A DNA stretch of 64,000 bases from Nitrospirota bacterium (GTDB lineage: Bacteria > Nitrospirota > Thermodesulfovibrionia > Thermodesulfovibrionales > JdFR-88), in contig JACWAF010000032.1 in NCBI GenBank assembly GCA_014874185.1, forward strand, positions 35,620 to 99,619, given 5' to 3'. The position numbers were made by a program, and so were the translations under genes. Numbering within the stretch: the first letter of the stretch is position 1; each line of letters opens with the position of its first letter. Shown one piece after another: positions 40,170 to 48,263 of the stretch. The notes below the pieces were generated by a model. That model saw only the letters and a program-made list of their open reading frames with translations, had not been told where the DNA came from and did not search any database.

Positions 40170-41963
40170 ATGCAGGTCTTCAAGTCTTCCCCGGACGGGA
40201 AAGGCTGGCTGGAAGAACTTATCCTGCTCCTGAAAAAATTCCAGCTGCCCGAACATACGGCCCTGATAATCTTTTCCTTTCTGGTAGGGGCCTTGGCCGG
40301 GTTTGCCAACATCCTCTTCCGCACCGTAATGGGCCTGGTGCACCAGCTGATATTCATACAGGGCTCGAACCTGCTCTCGATCGGCAAGGGAGGCATATAC
40401 AGGGCGTTTCTGCCCCTTCTGCCCATAGCGGGGGCCCTGCTCCTTATCCCCCTCTCTCTGGCCTTCCCCGACGAGGTGAACGGGTACGGCTTCCCCAGGT
40501 TCATAGAGCTTGTAAACATCAGGGGCGGCGTCATAAAGATCAGAAACATCCTGCTGAAGACGCTTGGCCCGGCGCTTACCATCGGCTCCGGGGGCTCGGC
40601 GGGCATAGAGGGCCCGATAGCTATAATAGGCGGGACGGTGGGCTCCGGCGTGGGGCAGCTCTTTAAAAGTTCAGGCAGCAGGATGAAAGTCCTTATAGCG
40701 GCGGGGGCCGCCGGGGCGATAGCGGCCACCTTCAACGCACCCATTGCCGGGGTGATGTTCGCCATAGAGATAGTCCTCCTCGGAAACTACGAGCTTTCCT
40801 CATTCGCCGCCATAATCATCTCCGCCGGCATTGCAACCGTAATATCGCGCGGGTTCTACGGCGCGAGCCCGGCCTTCAGCGTGCCGCAGTACGACCTTAG
40901 AAGCCCTGTGGAGATACCGCTCTACATGCTCTTTGGCGTGATCATCGGCTTCCTGGCCGTGCTCTATATCAGGGTCTTCCACAAGATCAAGGACGGGTTC
41001 GAGAAATTCAATATTAATCCGCAGTTAAAGCCCGTGATCGGGGCCTTCATAATCGGCTCGTTTGCGATATTCCTGCCCCAGATAATGGGGAACGGCTACG
41101 AGTTCATAGACCAGGCCCTGCTGGGGAAGATAATCTTCCCGGTAATGCTCCTTCTGATATTTTTCAAGCTCATCGCCACCTCCGTCACCATAGGCTCCGG
41201 CGGGGCCGGAGGGGTATTCGCCCCTTCGCTTTTCATAGGGGCCATGGCCGGGGGCAGTTACGGCTGGCTTGTGCATAAACTCCTTCCGGCTTACACGGCC
41301 TCATCGGGGGCTTATGCCACGGTGGGCATAGGCGCGTTCCTGGCGGCTGCAACCCATGCCCCCTTGACCGGCATATTCCTCCTGTTCGAGATGACGGGCA
41401 ATTACAAGATAATCATCCCCCTCATGTTCTCGGCCATAATCGGCACCCTGGTCGCCAAAAGGGTCTACCCGGACTCAATCGATACCGTGGACATAACGAA
41501 AAAGGGGATAAAGATACACATGGGCAGGGAAGCCGCCATAATGAGCAGCATCAAGGTAAAGGACGTGATGCGGACGGATTTCATAACGGCCAACGAAGAC
41601 GATACGCTTGATGCCCTTGTAAACGAGATGATACGGAAAGAGGAATTTTACATCCCCGTGGTGGATGCCGTGGGGATGATGACCGGGATAGTCTCTTTTC
41701 AGGACGTAAGGCCCGTGCTCCTTGAGGAGGAGGTAAAAGGCATTGTCCGCGCCAGGCAGATAGCGACGGAAGAGGTAATCGTCCTCTACCCCGATCAGGA
41801 CCTGAACGCCGCGGTGGAAAGGTTCACCCTCAAAGACATAGACGAGATTCCGGTCGTGGCCGGAGATAACCCGAAAAAGGTGATCGGGATGGTGAGCAGG
41901 AAAGCCGTTATCTCCGCCTACAACAGGGAAGTGCTCAAAAAAGCGAAAGGCCCGGCTTTCTAA
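40170..41963 (+). CDS. ClC-family chloride channel/antiporter with CBS pair
   Basis: A 597-residue protein with a ClC membrane core of many helices (about 20-430) and a C-terminal pair of CBS domains (about 460-590: 'VKDVMRTDFITANEDDTLDALVNEMIRKEEFYIPVVDAVG', 'IATEEVIVLYPDQDLNAAVERFTLKDIDEIPVVAGD'). ClC signatures are 'GSGGSAGIEGPIAIIGG' (the GxEGP motif with the gating/proton Glu) and 'GSGGAGGVFAPSLFIGAMAGG' (GxFxP). The Glu suggests an H+/Cl- exchanger rather than a pure channel. CBS domains bind adenine nucleotides in some members. No clear ribosome-binding site precedes the ATG at 40170. Confidence 0.9.
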   Translation: MQVFKSSPDGKGWLEELILLLKKFQLPEHTALIIFSFLVGALAGFANILFRTVMGLVHQLIFIQGSNLLSIGKGGIYRAFLPLLPIAGALLLIPLSLAFPDEVNGYGFPRFIELVNIRGGVIKIRNILLKTLGPALTIGSGGSAGIEGPIAIIGGTVGSGVGQLFKSSGSRMKVLIAAGAAGAIAATFNAPIAGVMFAIEIVLLGNYELSSFAAIIISAGIATVISRGFYGASPAFSVPQYDLRSPVEIPLYMLFGVIIGFLAVLYIRVFHKIKDGFEKFNINPQLKPVIGAFIIGSFAIFLPQIMGNGYEFIDQALLGKIIFPVMLLLIFFKLIATSVTIGSGGAGGVFAPSLFIGAMAGGSYGWLVHKLLPAYTASSGAYATVGIGAFLAAATHAPLTGIFLLFEMTGNYKIIIPLMFSAIIGTLVAKRVYPDSIDTVDITKKGIKIHMGREAAIMSSIKVKDVMRTDFITANEDDTLDALVNEMIRKEEFYIPVVDAVGMMTGIVSFQDVRPVLLEEEVKGIVRARQIATEEVIVLYPDQDLNAAVERFTLKDIDEIPVVAGDNPKKVIGMVSRKAVISAYNREVLKKAKGPAF

Positions 41964-42157
41964 ATCTCCTCATAAGATTGTTTGTCATTCCGGCTTGTCC
42001 GGAATCTACCCACCCCGTTATCCCCTCCGGGGGAGGGGACTGGGGTGGGTTCCCGACGCCCGAGCACTCAGGGCCTGAGTGCTTGCTTGCGGGAATGACA
42101 AGAAAAGGTTATTCCGTGGCACATCAAAGAGAATTGCGGTCTTAGGCCCTTAAAAAT
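41964..42157. repeat. GTCATTCC...GGGAATGAC inverted-repeat element
   Basis: Flanked by GTCATTCCGGC (near 41985) and GCGGGAATGAC (near 42090), an inverted pair. Inside are ACCCACCCCGTTATCCCCTCCGGGGGAGGGGACTGGGGTGGGTT (self-complementary) and CGAGCACTCAGGGCCTGAGTGCTTG. Related GTCATTCC/GGGAATCCAG blocks occur inside the MITE-like copies. No gene. Confidence 0.65.
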
Positions 42158-43552
42158 ATGCTTAATTGGATTTCTTTCCGCCCGCGATATAAAATAAGTC
42201 CCTGCATGAAGACCCAGGCAAAGCTTGACATAGCGCATTACTCCAGCGAGCCGGAAGACCTGCTGGCCTACGGGTTTGACGCCTCCGGCCTCTCCGGGGC
42301 CCCGGTTATGGTCGCCTGGCCCGAGAATACTGATGAGGTTGTAAAAGTCCTCAAGTACTCGGACGGGAACTCCATCCCTGTTATCCCCCGAGGCGCGGGC
42401 ACCGGGATGACGGGCGGCGCCGTCCCGGAGACCGGCGCGATTGTGCTCAGCCTGGAGCGCATGAACCGCATCCTGGAGATAGACGAGGAGAACCTCACGG
42501 CCCTGGTTGAGCCGGGTGTGATAAACGGAAGGCTTCAAAGAGAGCTTGCCGATATGGGGCTCTTCTATCCGCCGGACCCGTCCAGTATGGAGTTCTGCAC
42601 ACTGGGGGGCAACGTGGCGGAGAACGCCGGAGGGCCAAGGGCGCTCAAATACGGGGTAACAAGGGATTACGTCCTGGGGCTTGAGGCCGTCCTTCCTTCG
42701 GGGAAGCCGATAAACACGGGCGTGCAGACCCGCAAGGGAGTTGTCGGTTACGACCTCACCCGCCTCCTCACCGGAAGCGAGGGCACCCTTGCCGTCATAA
42801 CCAAAATAAGGCTAAAAATACTCCCCCAGCCGGAGGACGTGCTGACCCTGCTCGCCGTATTCCCCCGCCAGGGCGGGGCCGAGCGCTCGGGCGGCGCGGT
42901 CTCCCGCATAATAGCCTCAAAGATCATCCCGCGCACGCTGGAGTTCATGGACAGGGAATCCATCCGGGCGGTAGAAAAATTCAGTCCTATAGGCCTTCCG
43001 AAAGAGGCCGGGGCGCTTCTGCTAATAGAGCTTGACGGCCATCCCGCCGCCATAAGGGCCGAGGCCGGAAAAGTAATCGAGATATGCGAGATGCTGGGGG
43101 CCGAGGTGAGCATGGCCGAGGACGATGACGCAAGGGACCTGCTCTGGAAGGCCCGGCGCGGGATATCCCCTGCCCTCTATCAGATATCCGAGAAGAAGAT
43201 TAGCGAAGACATCGTTGTGCCCAGAAGCAGGATACCCCTGATGCTGGCCGCCCTGGAGAAACTGTCTGAGCGCGAAAAGATAAAGATCGCCTCATTCGGC
43301 CACGCCGGAGACGGCAATATACATGTGAATATATTGCCATCCGAAAAACGCGATCTCACCCCGCTTCTGCAGGAACTTTTTGAAACGGTCCTCAATCTGG
43401 GGGGCACCATTTCAGGCGAGCACGGTGTCGGGCTTACGAAGAGGCCCTTCATAGGCATGGAGATAAAGGAGACCGAACTTTCTCTCATGCGTGATATAAA
43501 AAAGGTCTTCGACCCAAAGGGGCTCCTTAACCCCGGGAAGATATTCCCTTGA
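42158..43552 (+). CDS. FAD-linked oxidase, GlcD/D-lactate dehydrogenase type
   Basis: A 464-residue flavoprotein. FAD-binding PCMH domain: 'APVMVAWPENTDEVVKVLKYSDGNSIPVIPRGAGTGMTGGAVPETGAIVLSLERMNRI', 'VEPGVINGRLQRELADMGLFYPPDPSSMEFCTLGGNVAENAGGPRALKYGVTRDYVLGLEAVLPSG'. The C-terminal FAD-oxidase domain has 'FGHAGDGNIHVNIL' and 'GTISGEHGVGLTKRPF'. These enzymes oxidise 2-hydroxy acids such as glycolate or D-lactate. The usual FeS partner (GlcF) is not adjacent. The ATG at 42206 (MKTQAKLD) may be the true start; neither has a strong ribosome-binding site. It overlaps the next gene by 4 nt. Confidence 0.88.
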   Translation: MLNWISFRPRYKISPCMKTQAKLDIAHYSSEPEDLLAYGFDASGLSGAPVMVAWPENTDEVVKVLKYSDGNSIPVIPRGAGTGMTGGAVPETGAIVLSLERMNRILEIDEENLTALVEPGVINGRLQRELADMGLFYPPDPSSMEFCTLGGNVAENAGGPRALKYGVTRDYVLGLEAVLPSGKPINTGVQTRKGVVGYDLTRLLTGSEGTLAVITKIRLKILPQPEDVLTLLAVFPRQGGAERSGGAVSRIIASKIIPRTLEFMDRESIRAVEKFSPIGLPKEAGALLLIELDGHPAAIRAEAGKVIEICEMLGAEVSMAEDDDARDLLWKARRGISPALYQISEKKISEDIVVPRSRIPLMLAALEKLSEREKIKIASFGHAGDGNIHVNILPSEKRDLTPLLQELFETVLNLGGTISGEHGVGLTKRPFIGMEIKETELSLMRDIKKVFDPKGLLNPGKIFP

Positions 43553-44286
43553 GCGCTTACAGCCTCGCGGATTTCCGGGTACTTGCCATAATCGCGGTCC
43601 CGTTCTACCTGGCGGGCGGTTTTGCATGGCCTTTTTTATATGCCGGGCTCCTGGCGCAGGCGGTCTATCTTTTCTCCAGGGCATACGACCTTGGGCGGCT
43701 CCCCCTGGTGGGTGTGAACGACACCCTCACGTTCCTTGCGGCAAGCATAATCCTGTTCTCCATACCATTCCACAGAACTCTGAAGGTTAAAAAATTCCGG
43801 TGGATGGTTGCCCTTGGGGCGGCGGTCTTCAGCGCGGCGGCATTTGCGCAGGGGCCATATAATATGCCGCTTCCCCCGGTATTGAAGACCTACTGGTTCG
43901 AGCTTCACGTCTCGCTCTCGTTCTTCTCCTACGCGCTGTTTGCAATCGGCGCGGCCCTTGGCATTACATATCTCGGGAACCCCCTTGATGCGGGGTTGGA
44001 GAAGAAGGAGTACAAGGCCATACTCTTTGGATATCTCCTTTTCAGCCTGTCGATGATATTCGGAGGGGTCTGGGCGTATCTGGCCTGGGGCACTTACTGG
44101 CTCTGGACGCCAAAGGAGCTATGGACGTCCATCCTCTGGCTCTATTACACGGGATACCTGCACGCGCGCTTTCAGCGGCAGTGGTACGGGAAGAAGGCGG
44201 CCATTATCGGGGCGGCGGGTTTTGCGGTGGTGCTCTTTACCTATCTGGGGGTGAGCCTGTTGATGAAAAGCTCGCACTCCTTCTGA
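43549..44286 (+). CDS. CcsA/CcmC-like cytochrome c assembly protein
   Basis: A 245-residue, eight-helix membrane protein of the CcsA/HemX family. The tryptophan-rich heme-handling segment is 'GGVWAYLAWGTYWLWTPKELWTSILWLYYTGYLHAR'; compared with the canonical WGxYWxWDPKE the Asp is a Thr. Flanking His residues ('YWFELHVSLSFFSYALF', 'LMKSSHSF') are in place as possible heme ligands. CcsA with CcsB/ResB forms the system II heme-export and ligation machine, and a ResB-like gene follows at 44468. The start is a TTG overlapping the oxidase stop (TTGA). The multiheme cytochrome at 16670 would be a client. Confidence 0.8.
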   Translation: MSAYSLADFRVLAIIAVPFYLAGGFAWPFLYAGLLAQAVYLFSRAYDLGRLPLVGVNDTLTFLAASIILFSIPFHRTLKVKKFRWMVALGAAVFSAAAFAQGPYNMPLPPVLKTYWFELHVSLSFFSYALFAIGAALGITYLGNPLDAGLEKKEYKAILFGYLLFSLSMIFGGVWAYLAWGTYWLWTPKELWTSILWLYYTGYLHARFQRQWYGKKAAIIGAAGFAVVLFTYLGVSLLMKSSHSF

Positions 44287-44467
44287 GATGCACCATAATT
44301 GAATATTTATCATAAAATCTCCCTCACCCCTGTCGCTCGGTTCCCTCGCGATGCTGCGGAGGGGTTTGATGCCGGATCTCTTTGTCAAAGAGGGGAATCC
44401 CTCCCTTTGAAAAAGGGAGGTTAGGAGGGATTTTTAATATGACAAATAAACAAGAGTTGCATTGCTT
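44287..44467. repeat. KGG-type repeat pair between ccsA- and resB-like genes
   Basis: Contains AAAATCCCTCACCCCTGTCGCTCGG and CTCTTTGTCAAAGAGGGG (near 44380-44395), then CCCTCCCTTTGAAAAAGGGAGGTTAGGAGGG (near 44399-44430). No gene. The two cytochrome-assembly genes are thus separated by repeats rather than directly coupled. Confidence 0.6.
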
Positions 44468-45178
44468 ATGAAAAGGCTCTGGGAGATAGCGAAGTCCATA
44501 AGCCTTGCCGTCTGGCTTACGGCCGCCGTGATCCTGCTCTCGTTATACGGCGCGGTCGTTATGCCCACACATGAAGTCTTCTCCGGCATGAGCGCGGGCC
44601 CGCTTTTTGGGTGGATGCTGGCGACACCGCTGGTCTACACATGGTGGCTGTGGGCGGCTATTGCGCTTCTCGCCGTCCTGGCCCTGAACACCCTTTTTTG
44701 CAGCATCGACTCGCTAATAAAAAAACGGAGCGGATTTCTGCTCCTTATATCGCCCCAGATAATCCACGCTGGATTCCTGTTCATCCTGCTTGCCCATCTG
44801 TTAAGTTCAATTGGGAGCTACAAGCTTTCGGGGGGAATACCTGAGGACGCGGCGGTAAAACTCCCAAACGGCGTGATATTCAGGCTTTTGGACATCAGGG
44901 CCGATATGTCCCCTGAGGGCTTCCCAACGGACTGGAGCGCCAGGGTGCAATACCTCTCAAGTGATAAGACGGTGATAAAAGAAGATACCCTTGCACCTAA
45001 CAAGCCCTCATTTTATAAAGGGATCGGTCTGTACCTGAAAGACCTTCAGCTCTCGCCCTCGCCGGCTGCGCTCATCGAGGCCTCCCATGAGCCGGGCGCG
45101 CCATGGGCGCTTGCGGGTGCTATACTTTTTACAATTGGGACGGTGATGCTTGTGGTCCTCAAGATGAGGCAGGAATAG
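44468..45178 (+). CDS. ResB/CcsB-like cytochrome c biogenesis protein (short)
   Basis: A 236-residue protein from the ATG at 44468. Four membrane segments: 'ISLAVWLTAAVILLSLYGAVV', 'WWLWAAIALLAVLALNTLFCSID', 'LLISPQIIHAGFLFILLAHLLSS' and 'PWALAGAILFTIGTVMLVVL'. A periplasmic domain lies between the third and fourth (SYKLSGGIPEDAAVKLPNGVIFRLLDIRADMSPEGFPTDWSARVQYLS). This is the ResB layout in a reduced form, since ResB is usually 350-550 residues. With the CcsA-like gene it likely forms a heme ligation system. Its stop is followed with no gap by the LigD-type phosphoesterase start. Confidence 0.7.
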   Translation: MKRLWEIAKSISLAVWLTAAVILLSLYGAVVMPTHEVFSGMSAGPLFGWMLATPLVYTWWLWAAIALLAVLALNTLFCSIDSLIKKRSGFLLLISPQIIHAGFLFILLAHLLSSIGSYKLSGGIPEDAAVKLPNGVIFRLLDIRADMSPEGFPTDWSARVQYLSSDKTVIKEDTLAPNKPSFYKGIGLYLKDLQLSPSPAALIEASHEPGAPWALAGAILFTIGTVMLVVLKMRQE

Positions 45179-45646
45179 ATGGCGCGCTTCGTGGTGCACG
45201 AGCACCATTCAAAACGCCTGCACTTCGATTTCCGTCTTGAGATGGACGGGGTGCTTAAAAGCTGGGCCGTCCCGAAAGGCCCCTCCATGGACCCGGCGGA
45301 CAAGCGCCTTGCCGTACAGGTGGAAGACCACGCCCTGGAGTACGGCTCTTACGAGGGCATAATACCGGCAGGCTACGGGGCCGGGGCGGTGATAATCTGG
45401 GACTCGGGCGAGTTCAAGATGATGGAGGGCAGCATCGAAGGCGGCATGATCGAATTTTCTCTTAAAGGGAAAAAACTGAAGGGTGTCTTCGTGCTCACAA
45501 AAATGCGGTGGAAGGGCGCGGAGAACTGGCTTCTGATAAAGAAAAAAGACGGGTACGCGGAGCCGGGGTTCGAACTGAAGACAGATCTGACCCCGGAAAG
45601 GCTTAAATCTTTAAAGGAGCGGACTCCCCCTTGCCAGGCAAGCTGA
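45179..45646 (+). CDS. Stand-alone LigD-type 3'-phosphoesterase
   Basis: A 155-residue single domain equal to the PE domain of DNA ligase D: 'FVVHEHHSKRLHFDFRLEMDGVLKSWAVPKGPSMDPADKRLAVQVEDHALEYGSYEGIIPAGYGAGAVIIWDSGEF' and 'MRWKGAENWLLIKKKDGYA'. The His, Asp, Arg and Glu residues needed for Mn2+-dependent 3' end trimming are visible. In LigD it heals 3' ends during non-homologous end joining; here neither Ku nor the ligase or polymerase domains is adjacent. It starts immediately after the ResB-like stop and overlaps the nagA-like gene by 16 nt. Confidence 0.88.
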   Translation: MARFVVHEHHSKRLHFDFRLEMDGVLKSWAVPKGPSMDPADKRLAVQVEDHALEYGSYEGIIPAGYGAGAVIIWDSGEFKMMEGSIEGGMIEFSLKGKKLKGVFVLTKMRWKGAENWLLIKKKDGYAEPGFELKTDLTPERLKSLKERTPPCQAS

Positions 45647-46473
45647 AGAAGGGCCATATAGACCTGCACACGCACGGCCTCGCCCGCTATGATACCAGGA
45701 CTGACAACCCGGAAATCATTTTAAAGCTTGCCCGCCTGCATCAGGAAAAGGGCGCCTCCCTCATATTCCCCACCATATACCCTGCGGATATCTGCACCAT
45801 GCGCAGGCATATGAGGGCCGTTGCCCAGGCGATGACCCTTACAAACGTCATAGGAGGCGTAAACCTGGAAGGCCCTTTCCTGAACCCGGCGCGCGCCGGG
45901 GCGCTGGACAAAGGCCATTTCCTTAAACCCTCCGCCTCCACCTTGAATAAACTATTGGAGGGCTTTGAAGATGCCGTGCGCATCATCACCATGGCCCCGG
46001 AGCTTCCGGGGGCCTTGAAATTGATCGAAAAATGCGCCGCTCGCGGCATCCGGGTGAACATGGGGCATTCCGACGCAACCTGTGAACAGGCCCTTGATGG
46101 AAAGAAGGCCGGGGCCAGGGGTATAACGCATCTATTTAATGCCATGCGCCCTTTTCATCACAGGGAGCCGGGGCTTGCGGGCTTCGGCCTTCTGGATGAA
46201 GACATATACGCGGAGGTAATTGCCGACGGAGTACACCTCGCCCCGGAGGCATTGAAGCTTATCTTCCGGATGAAAAGGCCGGACCGGATACTGCTTGTTT
46301 CTGACAGCGTAAAAGGGGGCATGGGAAGACCGGTATTAAAAAAGGGCCGCCTCATGGGCGGCGGGAAGACGATAGAGGAATGCCGCCCGGTCCTTGAAGG
46401 GTTAGGGATGGAAGACCGCTTCATAAAACTTGCCGGGCGGGAAAACCAGCTAAAATACCTGGGAGCGGGTTAA
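45631..46473 (+). CDS. nagA: N-acetylglucosamine-6-phosphate deacetylase-like amidohydrolase
   Basis: A 280-residue amidohydrolase, shorter than typical NagA (about 380) because it lacks the small N-terminal beta-sandwich. 'HIDLHTHGLARYDTRTDN' provides the first metal site. 'GVNLEGPFLNPARAGALDKGHF' has the NagA LEGPF motif. 'VNMGHSDATCEQAL', 'THLFNAMRPFHHREPGLAGFGL' and 'YAEVIADGVHLAPEALKLI' complete the family set; 'LLVSDSVKGG' carries the catalytic Asp. It would deacetylate GlcNAc-6-P in amino sugar recycling. The TTG start overlaps the phosphoesterase gene. Confidence 0.8.
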   Translation: MPGKLKKGHIDLHTHGLARYDTRTDNPEIILKLARLHQEKGASLIFPTIYPADICTMRRHMRAVAQAMTLTNVIGGVNLEGPFLNPARAGALDKGHFLKPSASTLNKLLEGFEDAVRIITMAPELPGALKLIEKCAARGIRVNMGHSDATCEQALDGKKAGARGITHLFNAMRPFHHREPGLAGFGLLDEDIYAEVIADGVHLAPEALKLIFRMKRPDRILLVSDSVKGGMGRPVLKKGRLMGGGKTIEECRPVLEGLGMEDRFIKLAGRENQLKYLGAG

Positions 46474-46507
46474 AACCTTTTTGGGTATAATCTAACGATG
46501 AATATTC

Positions 46508-46630
46508 CTACCTTTCTTTTTTCAAAAAAGAAAGGTAGCCAAAGAAAAAACTCCTGGATTTTTTTGCCCCGCATGGGGCAAAAAAATACAAAAGTTCTTT
46601 TTGGTTACTTTTTCTTACAAGAAAAAGTAG
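46508..46630. repeat. Composite T/A-rich triple-hairpin repeat, copy 6
   Basis: Palindrome CTACCTTTCTTTTTT-C-AAAAAAGAAAGGTAG (46508-46538), middle hairpin TTTTTTTGCCCC-GCAT-GGGGCAAAAAAA, then TTACTTTTTCTTACAAGAAAAAGTAG ending at 46630. The first arm has changes from copy 1 at several positions, each with its complement. Confidence 0.85.
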
Positions 46631-46660
46631 CGAACAGTCTTTTAAAAGGGAGGGGGTTTT

Positions 46661-47284
46661 ATGAGTCTGATAGAAAATATCCACTGGCTTGGGCACGACG
46701 CCTTCAGGATAGAGGCCGGGGGCAAGGTGATCTACACGGACCCGTTCAAGATACAGGGCGGCCCGAAAGCCGACATCATCCTTATCTCCCACGCGCATGA
46801 TGACCACTGCTCGCCCGAGGACGTGGGCAAAATAATCAAATCAGATACGGTGATCATCGCGCCATCAGACTGCGCCGAAAAGATTAAATGGGATGTAAAA
46901 ACCATGAAGCCCGGAGATAAACTCACCGTGAAGGGCGTGGATATCGAGGCCGTGCCCGCCTACAACCCGGAGAAGAAGTTCCACCTCAGGTCAAATAACT
47001 GGGTGGGATATATTTTCACCGTGGAAGGCAAGCGCATATACCATGCGGGCGATACCGACCTCATACCGGAAATGAAGGGGTTCAATGTGGACATCGCGCT
47101 CCTGCCCGTGGGGGGCACTTACACCATGAACGCGCAGGAGGCCGCCCAGGCCGCCCTGGACATGAAGGCGGAGGCCGCCATCCCGATGCATTACGGGTCG
47201 ATAGTGGGCACGGAGGCCGATGCCGAAAGCTTCAAAAGGGAACTGGAGGGCAAGGTCAAGGTAGTGCTCCTCCCAAAGGAATAG
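46661..47284 (+). CDS. UPF0173-type metallo-beta-lactamase-fold hydrolase
   Basis: A 207-residue MBL-fold protein: 'IHWLGHDAFRIEAGGKVIYTDPF', the metal motif 'LISHAHDDHCSPED', 'GVDIEAVPAYNPEKKFHLRSNNWVGYIFTVEGKRIYHAGDTDLIPEM' and 'AAIPMHYGSIVGTEADAESF'. This is the UPF0173/YtkL family of small metal-dependent hydrolases with no firm substrate. GGGAGGGGG precedes the ATG. It lies upstream of birA with an 8-bp gap, so the two may be co-transcribed. Confidence 0.85.
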   Translation: MSLIENIHWLGHDAFRIEAGGKVIYTDPFKIQGGPKADIILISHAHDDHCSPEDVGKIIKSDTVIIAPSDCAEKIKWDVKTMKPGDKLTVKGVDIEAVPAYNPEKKFHLRSNNWVGYIFTVEGKRIYHAGDTDLIPEMKGFNVDIALLPVGGTYTMNAQEAAQAALDMKAEAAIPMHYGSIVGTEADAESFKRELEGKVKVVLLPKE

Positions 47285-47291
47285 CGGACGC

Positions 47292-48263
47292 TTGCCCGAA
47301 CGCCTCCTTAAAATACTGAAAGAAAACGCGGGCGAGGCGGTCTCCGGCCCCGATCTCTCCGGCAGGCTTGGCATCACCCGGGCCGCCGTCTGGAAGGGCA
47401 TCGGGCGGCTCCGCAAAAAGGGCTACGGGATAGAGGGCGGCAAACACGGCTACAAGCTCCTTTCCTGGCCCGGACTCTCTGAAGAGGAACTCTCGCTCTA
47501 TCTCCCGGACAAAAAAATAGTCTTCAAACAATCCGTCCCTTCCACAAACGATCTGGCGATTGGCCTAGCCGAAAAAAGAGAGTTCTCCGATAAAGGCATC
47601 CTGGTGGTTGCCGACTCCCAGAGCGCCGGGAAGGGCAGGCTTGGCAGGACTTGGTCTTCACCGCCGGGGCTCAACATCTACATGAGTTATCTTTTAAGAC
47701 CGGAAATATCTCCCCGGAACGCGCCGCTCCTCACACTGGCCGCGGCCCTTTCGGGGGCCCTCGCCCTGAGGGCGCAGACCGGTCTGCAGGCAAGGCTGAA
47801 ATGGCCCAACGACCTCGTTGCAAACGGAAGAAAACTGGGCGGGATACTCCTTGAGCTGCGTTCCGACCCGGACAGGATCATCTACGCGGTGCTTGGCATC
47901 GGCATAAACGTGAACGCGAAAAAGGAGGACCTCCCAAAAGGGATAAAGGCGACCTCCGTTTTTATAGAGACCGGGAGAGAGTCAGACCGCGCGGCCCTCA
48001 TAGCGGGTATCATCGCCGAGCTGGATTTCTGGATCCGGGCCATCCGGAAAGGCGAGCACGCGGCCCTAGTCAAGGCATATCGCGGCATTTCCGACACGAT
48101 AGGGAAAAATGTGAGGCTCACTTCCGAGGGGAGGCGCTTCGAGGGCACGGCCCTTAACGTGGACGAGGAGGGAAGACTCGTCATCAGGGTGGCCGGAGGG
48201 GGCGCGGAGCGCCAGCTCAGGTTTTCCACCGGAGACGTGACCAGGCTGCGGGGGACCGCATGA
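47292..48263 (+). CDS. birA: Biotin-protein ligase / biotin repressor BirA
   Basis: A 323-residue bifunctional BirA. N-terminal HTH ('AVSGPDLSGRLGITRAAVWKGIGRLRKKGYGI'). Ligase domain 'STNDLAIGLAEKREFSDKGILVVADSQSAGKGRLGRTWSSPPGLNIYMSYLLRP' (the GRGRxGR-like motif reads GKGRLGR), 'LKWPNDLVANGRKLGGILLEL' and 'IYAVLGIGINVNA'. The C-terminal SH3-like domain is 'GKNVRLTSEGRRFEGTALNVDEEGRLVIR'. It attaches biotin to carboxylase carriers and probably represses biotin genes. TTG start. It overlaps larC by 4 nt. Confidence 0.93.
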   Translation: MPERLLKILKENAGEAVSGPDLSGRLGITRAAVWKGIGRLRKKGYGIEGGKHGYKLLSWPGLSEEELSLYLPDKKIVFKQSVPSTNDLAIGLAEKREFSDKGILVVADSQSAGKGRLGRTWSSPPGLNIYMSYLLRPEISPRNAPLLTLAAALSGALALRAQTGLQARLKWPNDLVANGRKLGGILLELRSDPDRIIYAVLGIGINVNAKKEDLPKGIKATSVFIETGRESDRAALIAGIIAELDFWIRAIRKGEHAALVKAYRGISDTIGKNVRLTSEGRRFEGTALNVDEEGRLVIRVAGGGAERQLRFSTGDVTRLRGTA

